From contig NZ_JAAOWU010000011.1 of NCBI RefSeq assembly GCF_013778505.1, forward strand, positions 124,001 to 188,000: 64,000 nucleotides of DNA, in the 5' to 3' direction. Position 1 is the first letter of the stretch; each line of letters starts with the position of its first letter. Below the pieces are notes generated by a model. That model saw only the letters and a program-made list of their open reading frames with translations. It had not been told where the DNA came from and searched no databases. The DNA comes from Pseudomonas sivasensis (lineage in GTDB: Bacteria > Pseudomonadota > Gammaproteobacteria > Pseudomonadales > Pseudomonadaceae). Below, piece after piece: positions 50,490 through 58,544 of the stretch. Made by a program: the position numbers and the translations under genes.

Positions 50490-51383
50490 TCAAGACTCTT
50501 TCGGGATATTCTCGGCAATCTTCTTCCCCATGCTGACCCTCGCCTCCACCCCATACCCCAGCGCCTCGTAAAACCCCGCCACCGCCTCATTGCCACTGGT
50601 GATCTGCAGGTTGATCTTCATGCAGCCCAGCGCCGTCAACGCCTGTTCCGCATGCCGCACCAGCGAAGAGCCCAGGCCATGACGCCGGTAGTCCGTGTGC
50701 ACCGCCACCGAATAGAGCCAACCACGATGCCCGTCGTACCCGGCGAGAATGGTGCCGATCACGGTTTTTTTATCCGTCGCCACGAAGAACAACTCGTCAT
50801 TGACCGCCAGCTTCTTATCGATCGCCAGGCTAGGCAGGTTATGGGCCGTGTCATAACCAAACGCCGCCTGCCATAGCTCAATCACCTGCGCGCGATGCGG
50901 ACGATCGCGATATGGCCCGATGGGGTAGCGCGATGACAACGTCTTTTCCATCACCAGCGTGCGCTCGTTGCCATGGTAAACATCGCGCACCGTGTGAAAC
51001 CCCAGCTTGGTGTAGAACGGCTCGGCAGTCAGCGAAGACGGCACACTTAATACGGTGACTCCTGCTTCGCGGGCGCGTAGTTCGATTTCCATCATCAGCA
51101 ACCGGCCAATGCCCTGCCCTTGCAAGGTCGGGTTGACGAACACCGAGCGCACCACATTGGCATCAAGTGCCGCCGTGGCGACCACCCTCTGATCCTCAAT
51201 CGCCACCAGCACGACACGCCGCTTGAGCAAGGCCAACACCGCGTCCGGCGTGAAGTTGCTCGCCACACGGGCAATCACGTCCGCCGGGTAATCCCGCGCA
51301 TTGCTGCTGTGCAGGGCCGCCAGGATGACCTGGCTGATCCCTTCGGCATCGGTGGGTTGGGCGAGACGAACGGCGGTAGACAT
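50490..51383 (-). CDS. Protein with two tandem GNAT acetyltransferase domains
   Basis: A 297-residue protein. The first half (1-150) has an acetyl-CoA loop NPTLQGQGIGRLLM near residues 87-100 and the LGFHTVRDVYH end. The second half (about 157-297) has a second acetyl-CoA loop DYRRHGLGSSLVRHAE near 237-252 and YEALGYGVEARVSMGK, close to the YpeA family. Such fusions may acetylate small amines or protein targets; no substrate can be read from context. Its neighbours are ilvE and ctlX, the latter divergent. Confidence 0.82.
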   Translation of the reverse strand: MSTAVRLAQPTDAEGISQVILAALHSSNARDYPADVIARVASNFTPDAVLALLKRRVVLVAIEDQRVVATAALDANVVRSVFVNPTLQGQGIGRLLMMEIELRAREAGVTVLSVPSSLTAEPFYTKLGFHTVRDVYHGNERTLVMEKTLSSRYPIGPYRDRPHRAQVIELWQAAFGYDTAHNLPSLAIDKKLAVNDELFFVATDKKTVIGTILAGYDGHRGWLYSVAVHTDYRRHGLGSSLVRHAEQALTALGCMKINLQITSGNEAVAGFYEALGYGVEARVSMGKKIAENIPKES

Positions 51384-51428
51384 GATTCCTCCTGGCTGAC
51401 GGCGCTATAACAGGCGCCACTGTACCAA

Positions 51429-51457
51429 TGTGGGAGGGGGCTTGCCCCTCCCGCATT
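51429..51457. repeat. Minimal REP hairpin
   Basis: TGTGGGAGGGGGCTTGCCCC followed directly by CTCCCGCATTT. The element has collapsed to the arms, with the whole core of normal pairs missing. It lies in the divergent region between the GNAT gene and ctlX. Confidence 0.75.
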
Positions 51458-51621
51458 TTGACCGCATTCCACCTCTCGCAGCCGATTCGGCTGGCCTACC
51501 CCCCTTTTCAGCTTTCCCGGCTGAGCCGCCCATGGGTTTCAGCCGGGATTCATCCCGCACAAGCCACAAAATAGCCCCACTGCATCTTTGTTCACCGCCT
51601 TACTCATGGATCCGTGCACCC

Positions 51622-52548
51622 ATGCAAACCACCAACACCGTCTTGATGATTCGCCCGGCGCGCTTTGCCTTCAACCCGGACACTGCGATCAACAACCGCT
51701 TTCAACGCCCGCCCCTTGACCTGCTCAGCGCACAGCAGAAAGCGCTGGAAGAGTTCGACGGTTATGTCGACACCCTGCGCCAGCACGGCGTAGAAGTGCT
51801 GGTGGTGCAGGACACTCCGGCGCCCCACACTCCCGACTCAATCTTCCCCAACAACTGGTGGAGCAGCCACGCCGACGGCAGCCTGGTGCTGTACCCGATG
51901 GAAGGCCAGAACCGACGACTGGAGCGCAACAAGGGTGTGTTGCAAGTGCTGGAGCAACGTTTTGCGATCAACAGCACCATCGACCTCAGCCACCTCGAAC
52001 AACAGAACATATTCCTCGAAGGCACCGGCAGCATGGTGCTCGACCGCCAACACCGCATCAGCTACGCCTGCCACTCCGGGCGCACCCATCAGGATGCGCT
52101 GCGCGAATTCGCCGAACGCCTCGACTACCGGCTCTGCGTATTCCATGCGGTTGACCGCCACCACGCGCCGATCTACCACAGCAACGTGATGATGAGCGTC
52201 GGCCGCGACCTGTCGGTGGTGTGCCTGCAAGCCCTGCCCGACCAAAACGAACGCCTGGCCCTGGAACGCTCCCTGCGCGACACCGGCAAGGACATCCTCG
52301 CCCTCGACTTCGACCAATTGGAAGCCTTCGCCGGCAACATGCTTGAAGTCCACGACCGCGACGGCCAGCCGCTGCTGGTGATGTCTGCCAGCGCCTGGGG
52401 CGCACTGCAACCGGCCCAGCGCCAGCATGTGGAACGCCATACGCGGCCTGTGGTGGTGAATATCGACAACATCGAACGCATCGGCGGCGGCAGCGCCCGC
52501 TGCATGCTCGCGGAAGTGCACCTGCCCGCCCGCCCCTCATTTCAATAA
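51622..52548 (+). CDS. ctlX: CtlX-type citrulline/arginine deiminase-superfamily hydrolase
   Basis: A 308-residue protein of the amidinotransferase/arginine deiminase fold. Features: RPARFAFNPDTAINNRFQ near residues 11-28, DSIFPNNWWSSH near 72-83, LEGTGSMVLDR near 133-143, the His region AVDRHHAPIYHSNVMMSVG near 174-192, and the late nucleophile Cys294 in GGGSARCMLAEVHLP. The start is ATG 51622. Followed 11 bases later by ornithine cyclodeaminase, it probably supplies ornithine, by hydrolysis of citrulline as named for CtlX, for conversion to proline. Confidence 0.82.
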   Translation: MQTTNTVLMIRPARFAFNPDTAINNRFQRPPLDLLSAQQKALEEFDGYVDTLRQHGVEVLVVQDTPAPHTPDSIFPNNWWSSHADGSLVLYPMEGQNRRLERNKGVLQVLEQRFAINSTIDLSHLEQQNIFLEGTGSMVLDRQHRISYACHSGRTHQDALREFAERLDYRLCVFHAVDRHHAPIYHSNVMMSVGRDLSVVCLQALPDQNERLALERSLRDTGKDILALDFDQLEAFAGNMLEVHDRDGQPLLVMSASAWGALQPAQRQHVERHTRPVVVNIDNIERIGGGSARCMLAEVHLPARPSFQ

Positions 52549-52559
52549 GGAGTCTTGCC

Positions 52560-53606
52560 ATGACCCGCTATATCGACGTCAACGACCTCAGCTACCTGGT
52601 CTCGCAAAAAGGCCTGCAAACCTGCATCACCGAGATGGCCGAGTACATTCGCGCGGACTACCTGCGCTGGCAGGATTTCGAAAAGTGCGCGCGCCTGGCC
52701 AACCACTCGCCGGATGGCGTAATCGAGTTGATGCCGGTGTCAGACGCGTCGCTGTACGCCTTCAAGTACGTCAACGGCCACCCAAAAAACACCCTCGCCG
52801 GAATGCTCACCGTCATGGCGTTCGGTGCGTTGGGCGACGTGGACACCGGCAAACCAGTGCTGCTGGCAGAAATGACCCTGACTACCGCCATTCGCACCGC
52901 CGCCACCTCGGCGCTGGTCGCGCGTTATCTGGCCCGAGACAACAGCCGCAGCATGGCGTTGATCGGCAACGGCTCGCAGAGCGAGTTTCAGGCCCTGGCC
53001 TTCCACGCCATGCTCGGCATCAACGAAATCCGCCTGTTCGATATCGACGCCAAGGCCACTGCCAAACTGGCAACCAACCTCAAGGCCTTCCCGGCGATCA
53101 GGGTGATCCTGGCCGGCAGCGTGGCGGAAGCGGTCAAGGGCGCGGATATCGTCACCACCGTGACCGCGGACAAGGCCTACGCCACCATCCTTACTGACGA
53201 GATGATCGAACCAGGCATGCACCTGAATGCCGTGGGCGGCGACTGCCCAGGCAAGACCGAACTGGACCAACGCATCGTCGAGCGCGCCCGGGTCATCGTT
53301 GAGTACGAGCCGCAAAGCCGTATCGAAGGTGAGATCCAGCACATGCCGAAAGACTCGCCAGTGACCGAGTTGTGGCAGGTGATCAACGGCCAGGTAGCCG
53401 GCCGCGAGAATGAGCGCCAGATCACCCTGTTCGACTCGGTAGGTTTTGCCATCGAAGACTACTCGGCCCTGCGCTACGTGCTCGACGTGGCCAAGGCTCT
53501 GGATGTGGGCAGCGAGTTGGAGTTGGTGCCGGACCTGGCCGACCCGAAAGACCTGTTCGCACGCCTGGCCCAGCAGCCACGCGCACAGCACAAAAAGCGC
53601 GCGTGA
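52560..53606 (+). CDS. ocd: Ornithine cyclodeaminase
   Basis: A 348-residue NAD-dependent enzyme of the OCD/mu-crystallin family that turns ornithine into proline and ammonia. Substrate-binding residues lie in LMPVSDASLYAFKYVNGHPKN near 57-77, TTAIRTAATSALVARYLAR near 103-121, NAD binding GNGSQSEFQ near 132-140, and the catalytic Asp in NAVGGDCPGKTELD near 222-235. AAGGAGTCTTGCC precedes ATG 52560. It lies between ctlX and an amino acid ABC importer. Confidence 0.92.
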   Translation: MTRYIDVNDLSYLVSQKGLQTCITEMAEYIRADYLRWQDFEKCARLANHSPDGVIELMPVSDASLYAFKYVNGHPKNTLAGMLTVMAFGALGDVDTGKPVLLAEMTLTTAIRTAATSALVARYLARDNSRSMALIGNGSQSEFQALAFHAMLGINEIRLFDIDAKATAKLATNLKAFPAIRVILAGSVAEAVKGADIVTTVTADKAYATILTDEMIEPGMHLNAVGGDCPGKTELDQRIVERARVIVEYEPQSRIEGEIQHMPKDSPVTELWQVINGQVAGRENERQITLFDSVGFAIEDYSALRYVLDVAKALDVGSELELVPDLADPKDLFARLAQQPRAQHKKRA

Positions 53607-53615
53607 GACCGCTCT

Positions 53616-53644
53616 GGCCTGCCCCTTTGCGCCGAGGGCAGGCC
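53616..53644. terminator. Stem-loop after the ornithine cyclodeaminase gene
   Basis: GGCCTGCCC and GGGCAGGCC form a nine-base-pair stem with an 11-base loop, ten bases after the ocd stop. No T-run follows, so it is more likely a partial terminator or mRNA-end stabiliser than a full terminator. The rest of 53645-53863 is leader for the binding-protein gene and shows no gene. Confidence 0.5.
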
Positions 53645-53863
53645 CGACTTACACAGCTGAAAAGCCGATTCAGCGGGTGCAACAGCCGATTCCGCTGCAA
53701 TGCTCGTTTTAACAGCGCAATTTGCGCTTTGAGCACCGGGTAAACGACACAAAAAAAGCACCACCATCAAGCATTCTGAGCCCGACCGAAGAGTCACCGA
53801 ATGAATGCAAGCCGCACCCTTTTTACTGCCCTGACATCAATTACAAAATATAGGGACTGACAC

Positions 53864-54643
53864 ATGATTCCACTGCGATCACTTTTCGCTGCGTTGCTGT
53901 TGCCACTGTGCGCCAGCGCCGCCCACGCCCAGGACTGGAAAGAAATCCGCTTCGGCGTATTCCCCGAATACCCACCCTTTGAATCCGTGGCCGCTGACGG
54001 CAGCCTGCAAGGCTTCGATATCGAATTGGGCAATGCCATCTGCGCCAAGCTCGAAGTCAAATGCACCTGGGTGCACAACGAATTCGACGGCATGATCCCG
54101 GCGCTGCGCGCGCGCAAATTCGACGCCATCATGTCGTCCATGGCCGTGACGCCGGCCCGTGAAAAAGTCATCGACTTCAGCGACCGGCTGTTCCTCAGCC
54201 CAACCTCCGTGATCACCCGCAAAAGCGCCGACTTCGGCGACACGCCTGAATCGTTGAAAGGTAAGCAGGCCGGCGTACTGCAAGGCTCGTTGCAGGAAGC
54301 CTATGCCCGTGCGCACCTGGCTAAGCTCGGGGCTCAGGTCAAGGCCTACCAGTCCCAGGAACAGAACTACGCCGACCTGCAAAACGGCCGCCTCGACGCC
54401 ACCCTCACCGACAAACTCGAAGCCCAGCTCAACTTCCTGTCCAAACCTGAAGGCGCCGACTTCAAGACCGGCCCGGCCTTCAAGGACCCGACCCTGCCGC
54501 TGGATATCGCCATGGGGTTGCGCAAGAACGACCAGGAATTGCGTGCGCTGATCAACAAGGGCATCGCCGCCGTCCAGGCCGATGGCACCTACGCGCAGAT
54601 CCAGAAGAAGTACTTCGGCGATCAGGACATCTACAACGAATAA
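53864..54643 (+). CDS. Polar amino acid ABC transporter binding protein (HisJ/ArgT type)
   Basis: A 259-residue periplasmic protein with a signal peptide (cleavage near AHA, residue 20). The IRFGVFPEYPPFESVAADGSLQGFDIELGNAIC start and the DAIMSSMAVTPAREKVIDFSDRLF motif carry the Arg and Asp that hold the alpha-amino acid. Given the operon, ornithine, citrulline or arginine is the likely ligand. A REP pair separates it from the permease genes. Confidence 0.9.
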   Translation: MIPLRSLFAALLLPLCASAAHAQDWKEIRFGVFPEYPPFESVAADGSLQGFDIELGNAICAKLEVKCTWVHNEFDGMIPALRARKFDAIMSSMAVTPAREKVIDFSDRLFLSPTSVITRKSADFGDTPESLKGKQAGVLQGSLQEAYARAHLAKLGAQVKAYQSQEQNYADLQNGRLDATLTDKLEAQLNFLSKPEGADFKTGPAFKDPTLPLDIAMGLRKNDQELRALINKGIAAVQADGTYAQIQKKYFGDQDIYNE

Positions 54644-54672
54644 GCCAACACAATCCCTGTGGAAAAAGATTT

Positions 54673-54762
54673 GTGTGAGAGGGGGCTTGCTCCCGATAGC
54701 GGTGGGTCAGTCACAACTGCATCAACTGACACACCCTCATCGGGAGCAAGCCCCCTCCCACA
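54673..54762. repeat. REP palindrome pair inside the ABC operon
   Basis: Forward arm TGTGAGAGGGGGCTTGCTCC and reverse arm GGGAGCAAGCCCCCTCCCAC lie between the binding-protein gene and the first permease gene. This is the position where REP hairpins often stabilise the upstream mRNA, letting the binding protein be made in excess. Confidence 0.85.
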
Positions 54763-54809
54763 AAAGCCCCCCCACAGGGGTATGTCTGCGCCCTTTAGAG
54801 ATTCCCCCC

Positions 54810-55511
54810 ATGAACGAACTCCTCAACCTGCAAGGCTACGGCCCCATGCTGGCCCAGGGTGCCTGGATGACGCTCAAGCTGGCGTTCCTCGCGCTCGCCT
54901 TGAGCCTCACCCTCGGCCTGCTCGCCGCGGGCGCCAAGCTGTCCAGCGCCAAATGGCTGCGGGTGCCGGCCACGCTGTACACCACGTTGATCCGTAGCGT
55001 GCCGGACCTGGTGCTGATCCTGCTGATTTTCTACAGCCTGCAACTGTGGCTCAACGACCTGACCGAACGCGTCGGCTGGGACTATTTTGAAATCGACCCG
55101 TTTACCGCCGGCGTGATCACACTGGGGTTTATCTACGGCGCGTATTTCACCGAGAACTTCCGTGGCGCAATCCTCAGTGTGCCGGTCGGCCAACTGGAAG
55201 CTGCCACCGCCTATGGCCTGAGTCGCTGGCAGCGGTTTCATCTGGTGCTGTTTCCGCAGTTGATGCGCTTCGCTTTGCCGGGCCTGGGCAATAACTGGCT
55301 GGTACTGCTCAAGTCCACGGCGCTGGTGTCGATCATCGGCCTGTCGGATCTGGTCAAAGCCGCGCAAAACGCCGGCAAGACCACCAACGAGCCGCTGTAC
55401 TTCCTGATCCTTGCCGGCCTGGTCTACCTGGTGATCACCACCCTCTCCAACCGCATCTTCAAGCGCCTCGAGCGGCGCTATAACCTCGGCATCAAGGGGA
55501 TGGCGCGATGA
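54810..55511 (+). CDS. Polar amino acid ABC transporter permease (HisQ type)
   Basis: A 233-residue membrane protein with about five helices and the coupling-loop EAA motif VPVGQLEAATAYGLSRWQRFHLVLFPQL near residues 127-154. ATG 54810 (MNELLNLQGYG) begins the homologous region; the long open frame before it crosses the REP element. It overlaps the second permease gene by four bases. Confidence 0.9.
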   Translation: MNELLNLQGYGPMLAQGAWMTLKLAFLALALSLTLGLLAAGAKLSSAKWLRVPATLYTTLIRSVPDLVLILLIFYSLQLWLNDLTERVGWDYFEIDPFTAGVITLGFIYGAYFTENFRGAILSVPVGQLEAATAYGLSRWQRFHLVLFPQLMRFALPGLGNNWLVLLKSTALVSIIGLSDLVKAAQNAGKTTNEPLYFLILAGLVYLVITTLSNRIFKRLERRYNLGIKGMAR

Positions 55512-56221
55512 TCGAATTGTTCCAGCAATACGGCCTGGCCTACCTGTTCAGTGATGGCTCGGGCCTTTCCGGCGTGGCCATGACCCTGTGGCTGTTCATC
55601 ATCTCGGTGGTGCTGGGCTTCATTCTGTCGATTCCCCTGGCACTGGCGCGGGTCTCGGAGCACTTCTGGCTGCGCTGGCCGGTAGAGGTCTACACCTACT
55701 TGTTTCGCGGCACGCCGCTGTATATCCAACTGCTGATTTGCTACACCGGGCTCTACAGCCTTGAAGTGGTGCAGGACAACGCCCTGCTCAACCAGTTTTT
55801 CCGCAATGCGCTGAACTGCACCCTGCTGGCGTTTGTTTTGAACACCTGCGCCTACACCGTGGAGATCTTCGCCGGGGCGATTCGCAATATCCCCCATGGC
55901 GAGATCGAAGCCGCCCGCGCGTACGGTCTGCACGGCTGGCGCTTGAATCTGTTTGTGGTGGTGCCCGCCGCCCTGCGCCGCGCGTTGCCGGCCTACAGCA
56001 ATGAAATGATCCTGATGTTGCACGCCACCTCGCTGGCGTTCACCGCCACCGTCGCCGATATCCTCAAAGTGGCCCGCGACGCCAATGCCGAGACGTTCCT
56101 GACGTTCCAGGCCTTCGGCATCGCTGCCCTGCTGTACATGTTGCTGTCCTTTGCACTGGTGGGCCTGTTTCGACTGGCCGAACGTCGCTGGATGCGTTTT
56201 CTTGTTCCTACCCGAGGCTAA
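55508..56221 (+). CDS. Polar amino acid ABC transporter permease (HisM type)
   Basis: A 237-residue membrane protein; EAA loop IPHGEIEAARAYGLHGWRLNLFVVVPAALRRALP near residues 130-163. It pairs with the HisQ-type protein as a heterodimer. Start overlaps the previous stop (ATGA), and the ATPase gene follows three bases after its stop. Confidence 0.9.
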   Translation: MIELFQQYGLAYLFSDGSGLSGVAMTLWLFIISVVLGFILSIPLALARVSEHFWLRWPVEVYTYLFRGTPLYIQLLICYTGLYSLEVVQDNALLNQFFRNALNCTLLAFVLNTCAYTVEIFAGAIRNIPHGEIEAARAYGLHGWRLNLFVVVPAALRRALPAYSNEMILMLHATSLAFTATVADILKVARDANAETFLTFQAFGIAALLYMLLSFALVGLFRLAERRWMRFLVPTRG

Positions 56222-56224
56222 CCC

Positions 56225-57055
56225 ATGAATCAGTCCGCGCAGGCCCTGGCCACTTATCCTGTCGATGCACCCGCTACCAAGGCTGCAACTGCTGCCATCA
56301 AGCTGCAAGTCGAAGGCATTCATAAACGCTACGGCGAGCACGAAGTGCTCAAGGGTGTTTCCCTTAACGCGCGCCAAGGCGATGTGATCAGCCTGATCGG
56401 CGCCAGCGGCTCCGGCAAAAGCACCATGCTGCGTTGCATCAACTTTCTGGAGCAGCCCGACGCTGGAGTCATCACCCTGGACGGCATCAGCATAGAAATG
56501 CAGCAAGGACGTGCCGGCACCCGTGCCCCGGATCAGGCGCAATTGCAAAACCTGCGCACGCGCCTGGCCATGGTGTTCCAGCACTTCAACCTTTGGAGCC
56601 ACATGACCGTGCTGGAAAACATCACCATGGCGCCGCGCCGGGTGCTGGGCGTAAGTGCGGCCGAGGCGGAAAAACGCGCACGGATGTACCTGGACAAGGT
56701 CGGCCTGCCAGACCGCGTGGCAGATCAATACCCGGCGTTCCTGTCCGGCGGCCAGCAACAGCGCGTGGCGATTGCGCGGGCCTTGGCGATGGAGCCGGAA
56801 ATCATTCTGTTCGATGAGCCAACGTCCGCACTGGACCCAGAACTTGTAGGAGAAGTCCTCAAAGTCATACAGACGTTGGCCGAGGAAGGTCGTACCATGC
56901 TGATGGTCACCCACGAGATGGGCTTTGCCCGCCAGGTGTCCAGCCAAGTACTGTTCTTGCACCAGGGACGGGTCGAGGAACAAGGCAGCGCCGAGATCCT
57001 CGACCACCCCAAAAGCGAGCGCTTGCAGCAATTTCTTTCCAACCGTTTGAAGTGA
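56225..57055 (+). CDS. Polar amino acid ABC transporter ATPase (HisP type)
   Basis: A 276-residue ATPase with a 30-residue N-terminal extension. Walker A GASGSGKSTMLR near residues 58-69, signature LSGGQQQRVAIARAL near 173-187, Walker B IILFDEPTSALDPE near 194-207 and switch His in VTHEMGFA near 228-235. It energises the importer formed with the two preceding permeases and the binding protein at 53864. Confidence 0.92.
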   Translation: MNQSAQALATYPVDAPATKAATAAIKLQVEGIHKRYGEHEVLKGVSLNARQGDVISLIGASGSGKSTMLRCINFLEQPDAGVITLDGISIEMQQGRAGTRAPDQAQLQNLRTRLAMVFQHFNLWSHMTVLENITMAPRRVLGVSAAEAEKRARMYLDKVGLPDRVADQYPAFLSGGQQQRVAIARALAMEPEIILFDEPTSALDPELVGEVLKVIQTLAEEGRTMLMVTHEMGFARQVSSQVLFLHQGRVEEQGSAEILDHPKSERLQQFLSNRLK

Positions 57056-57060
57056 AACCC

Positions 57061-57558
57061 ATGGATACCAAGGCCAACGGACCCCATACCTCCCCCGCAC
57101 TGGATCGCATCGATGAGGCAATCATCGAAGTACTGCGCCATCAGGGGCGGATCACCTATGAAAAGCTCTCGTCACTGGTGCACCTCACTCCCAGGCCTTG
57201 CCTGGAGCGGGTGCGCAAGCTGGAGCGCCGTGGAGTGATCCGTGGGTATGGGGCGATCATCGACGTGCAGATGGTCTCGCCAGGGCTGTCGTTGCTGGTG
57301 CTGGTGGCCTTGTCCAACCAAAGCGGGCGCTCGGCGCAAAAGGCCTTCGAAGCTTGCATCAAAGCCTGCCCCCAGGTGTTCGAATGCCAGTTGATCAGCG
57401 GGCCGTTCGACTACAGCCTGCGCATGCGCTGTCGGGACATGGAGCACTACCGGGTGGTATCGGAGATCTGGCTGAACAATGATGAGTTGCACATTGATAA
57501 GTTGGTGGCGCATCCGGAGTTGGCGGTGGTGAAAAATACCGCCATCGAACTGGCCTGA
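57061..57558 (+). CDS. Lrp/AsnC-family regulator of the citrulline/ornithine operon
   Basis: A 165-residue Lrp-type protein with a helix-turn-helix (ITYEKLSSLVHLTPRPCLERVRKLERRG, about 30-57) and a RAM-type effector domain. ATG 57061 lies just after the ATPase stop; a GTG at 57052 is also in frame and overlaps that stop. As the last gene of the ctlX-ocd-ABC unit it probably responds to ornithine, arginine or a related amino acid and controls the operon. Confidence 0.85.
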   Translation: MDTKANGPHTSPALDRIDEAIIEVLRHQGRITYEKLSSLVHLTPRPCLERVRKLERRGVIRGYGAIIDVQMVSPGLSLLVLVALSNQSGRSAQKAFEACIKACPQVFECQLISGPFDYSLRMRCRDMEHYRVVSEIWLNNDELHIDKLVAHPELAVVKNTAIELA

Positions 57559-57588
57559 GCCCCACTCGCCAAGCCAATGAGGATCGAA

Positions 57589-57706
57589 TGTGGGAGGGGC
57601 GGTGCGAGGATTCGACTTGCTCCCGATAGCGGTGGGTCAGTGAAAGATGAGCTGACTGACACACTGCTATCGGGAGCAAGTCGAATCGTCGCACCGACCC
57701 TCCCAC
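57589..57706. repeat. REP palindrome pair, long-arm form
   Basis: Forward TGTGGGAGGGGCGGTGCGAG with GATTCGACTTGCTCCCGATAGC following, and reverse GGGAGCAAGTCGAATCGTCG with CACCGACCCTCCCAC following. Both arms hold the 16-base insertion that distinguishes this form from the short form (GGGAGCAAG|CCCCCTCCCAC). It lies between two convergent genes. Confidence 0.85.
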
Positions 57707-57710
57707 ATTT

Positions 57711-58544
57711 TTAACCATGCCCGCTTAAGATTTTCTTACCTTGGCGCGCGCCCACCAGCTTCGCCTGCCCATCCTTTTGCTTGCCCGTGCGCGCCTCGCT
57801 GATCAACCCCGGTATCAACTTGCCCTCCGGCAGATTCTTCCAGAACCGGCTGGGCAAGTGCCCTTCCATTACCTTGGGATTCAACCGCGCCGGATTGAAA
57901 ATATGGCTGTAATAAGTCAGCCACATAGCGCTGTGCGGGTCTTCGACATTCTGCGCCAATTGCTGCCACGCCTCGGGGCACTCGCGCTGATGAATCAGCT
58001 GTTCACCGTCGTAATACACCCCATCCAACGGCGTAGCGATCATCCAACGATGACGCCCCATACGCCCGACAAAGTGCTGGCTGGCCGATTTCAAGATGTC
58101 ATGGGCCGGCTCATGCCAGGCCACATACTCCGGCAGTTCAGGCCCCGCCTCTGCCGGTAACGCGATGAACCGCACAAACGCATGCAGGTGATGGGCTTCA
58201 CGGCTGACCTGTTTGATGCGCCGCTGCAATTCGCTGCCCAGCTTGTCCCCCGCCAGCATCGCCGTGCGGTCGCCATGGCTGACCCGCCACAGCACCTCAT
58301 ACAGCAGGCTCCAACGCTGGTCGCCGTGATAGCAGGCCGCAGACTCCAGCAGCTCGATCAGCGCCTTGGGAATACGCGCCTGAAACGGACCGAGCCCTTC
58401 AGGAATCGACTCGTCGGTGGCGAACAAATCCGCCACTTCGGCCTCACCCCAGCTCACCTGGCTGGGGTCGGCCTGATGGCTGAGCAACCAGCGCGCCTGT
58501 TCGCGCCAGGTGCTGAACAGGTTGTCGCATTCCAGGCTGATCAT
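57711..58544 (-). CDS. DNA-metabolism protein of the TIGR03915 family, partner of the radical SAM protein
   Basis: A 277-residue protein of the family annotated as probable DNA metabolism protein (TIGR03915, DUF4130), which in some genomes is fused to a uracil-DNA-glycosylase-like domain. LLYEVLWRVSHGDRTAML near 82-99, the FVGRMGRHRWMIATPLDG block near 165-182 and a Trp-rich middle (WLTYYSHIFNPARLNPK) are the conserved regions. I start at ATG 58544, which overlaps the radical SAM stop (ATGA). The biochemical role is not established. Confidence 0.8.
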   Translation of the reverse strand: MISLECDNLFSTWREQARWLLSHQADPSQVSWGEAEVADLFATDESIPEGLGPFQARIPKALIELLESAACYHGDQRWSLLYEVLWRVSHGDRTAMLAGDKLGSELQRRIKQVSREAHHLHAFVRFIALPAEAGPELPEYVAWHEPAHDILKSASQHFVGRMGRHRWMIATPLDGVYYDGEQLIHQRECPEAWQQLAQNVEDPHSAMWLTYYSHIFNPARLNPKVMEGHLPSRFWKNLPEGKLIPGLISEARTGKQKDGQAKLVGARQGKKILSGHG

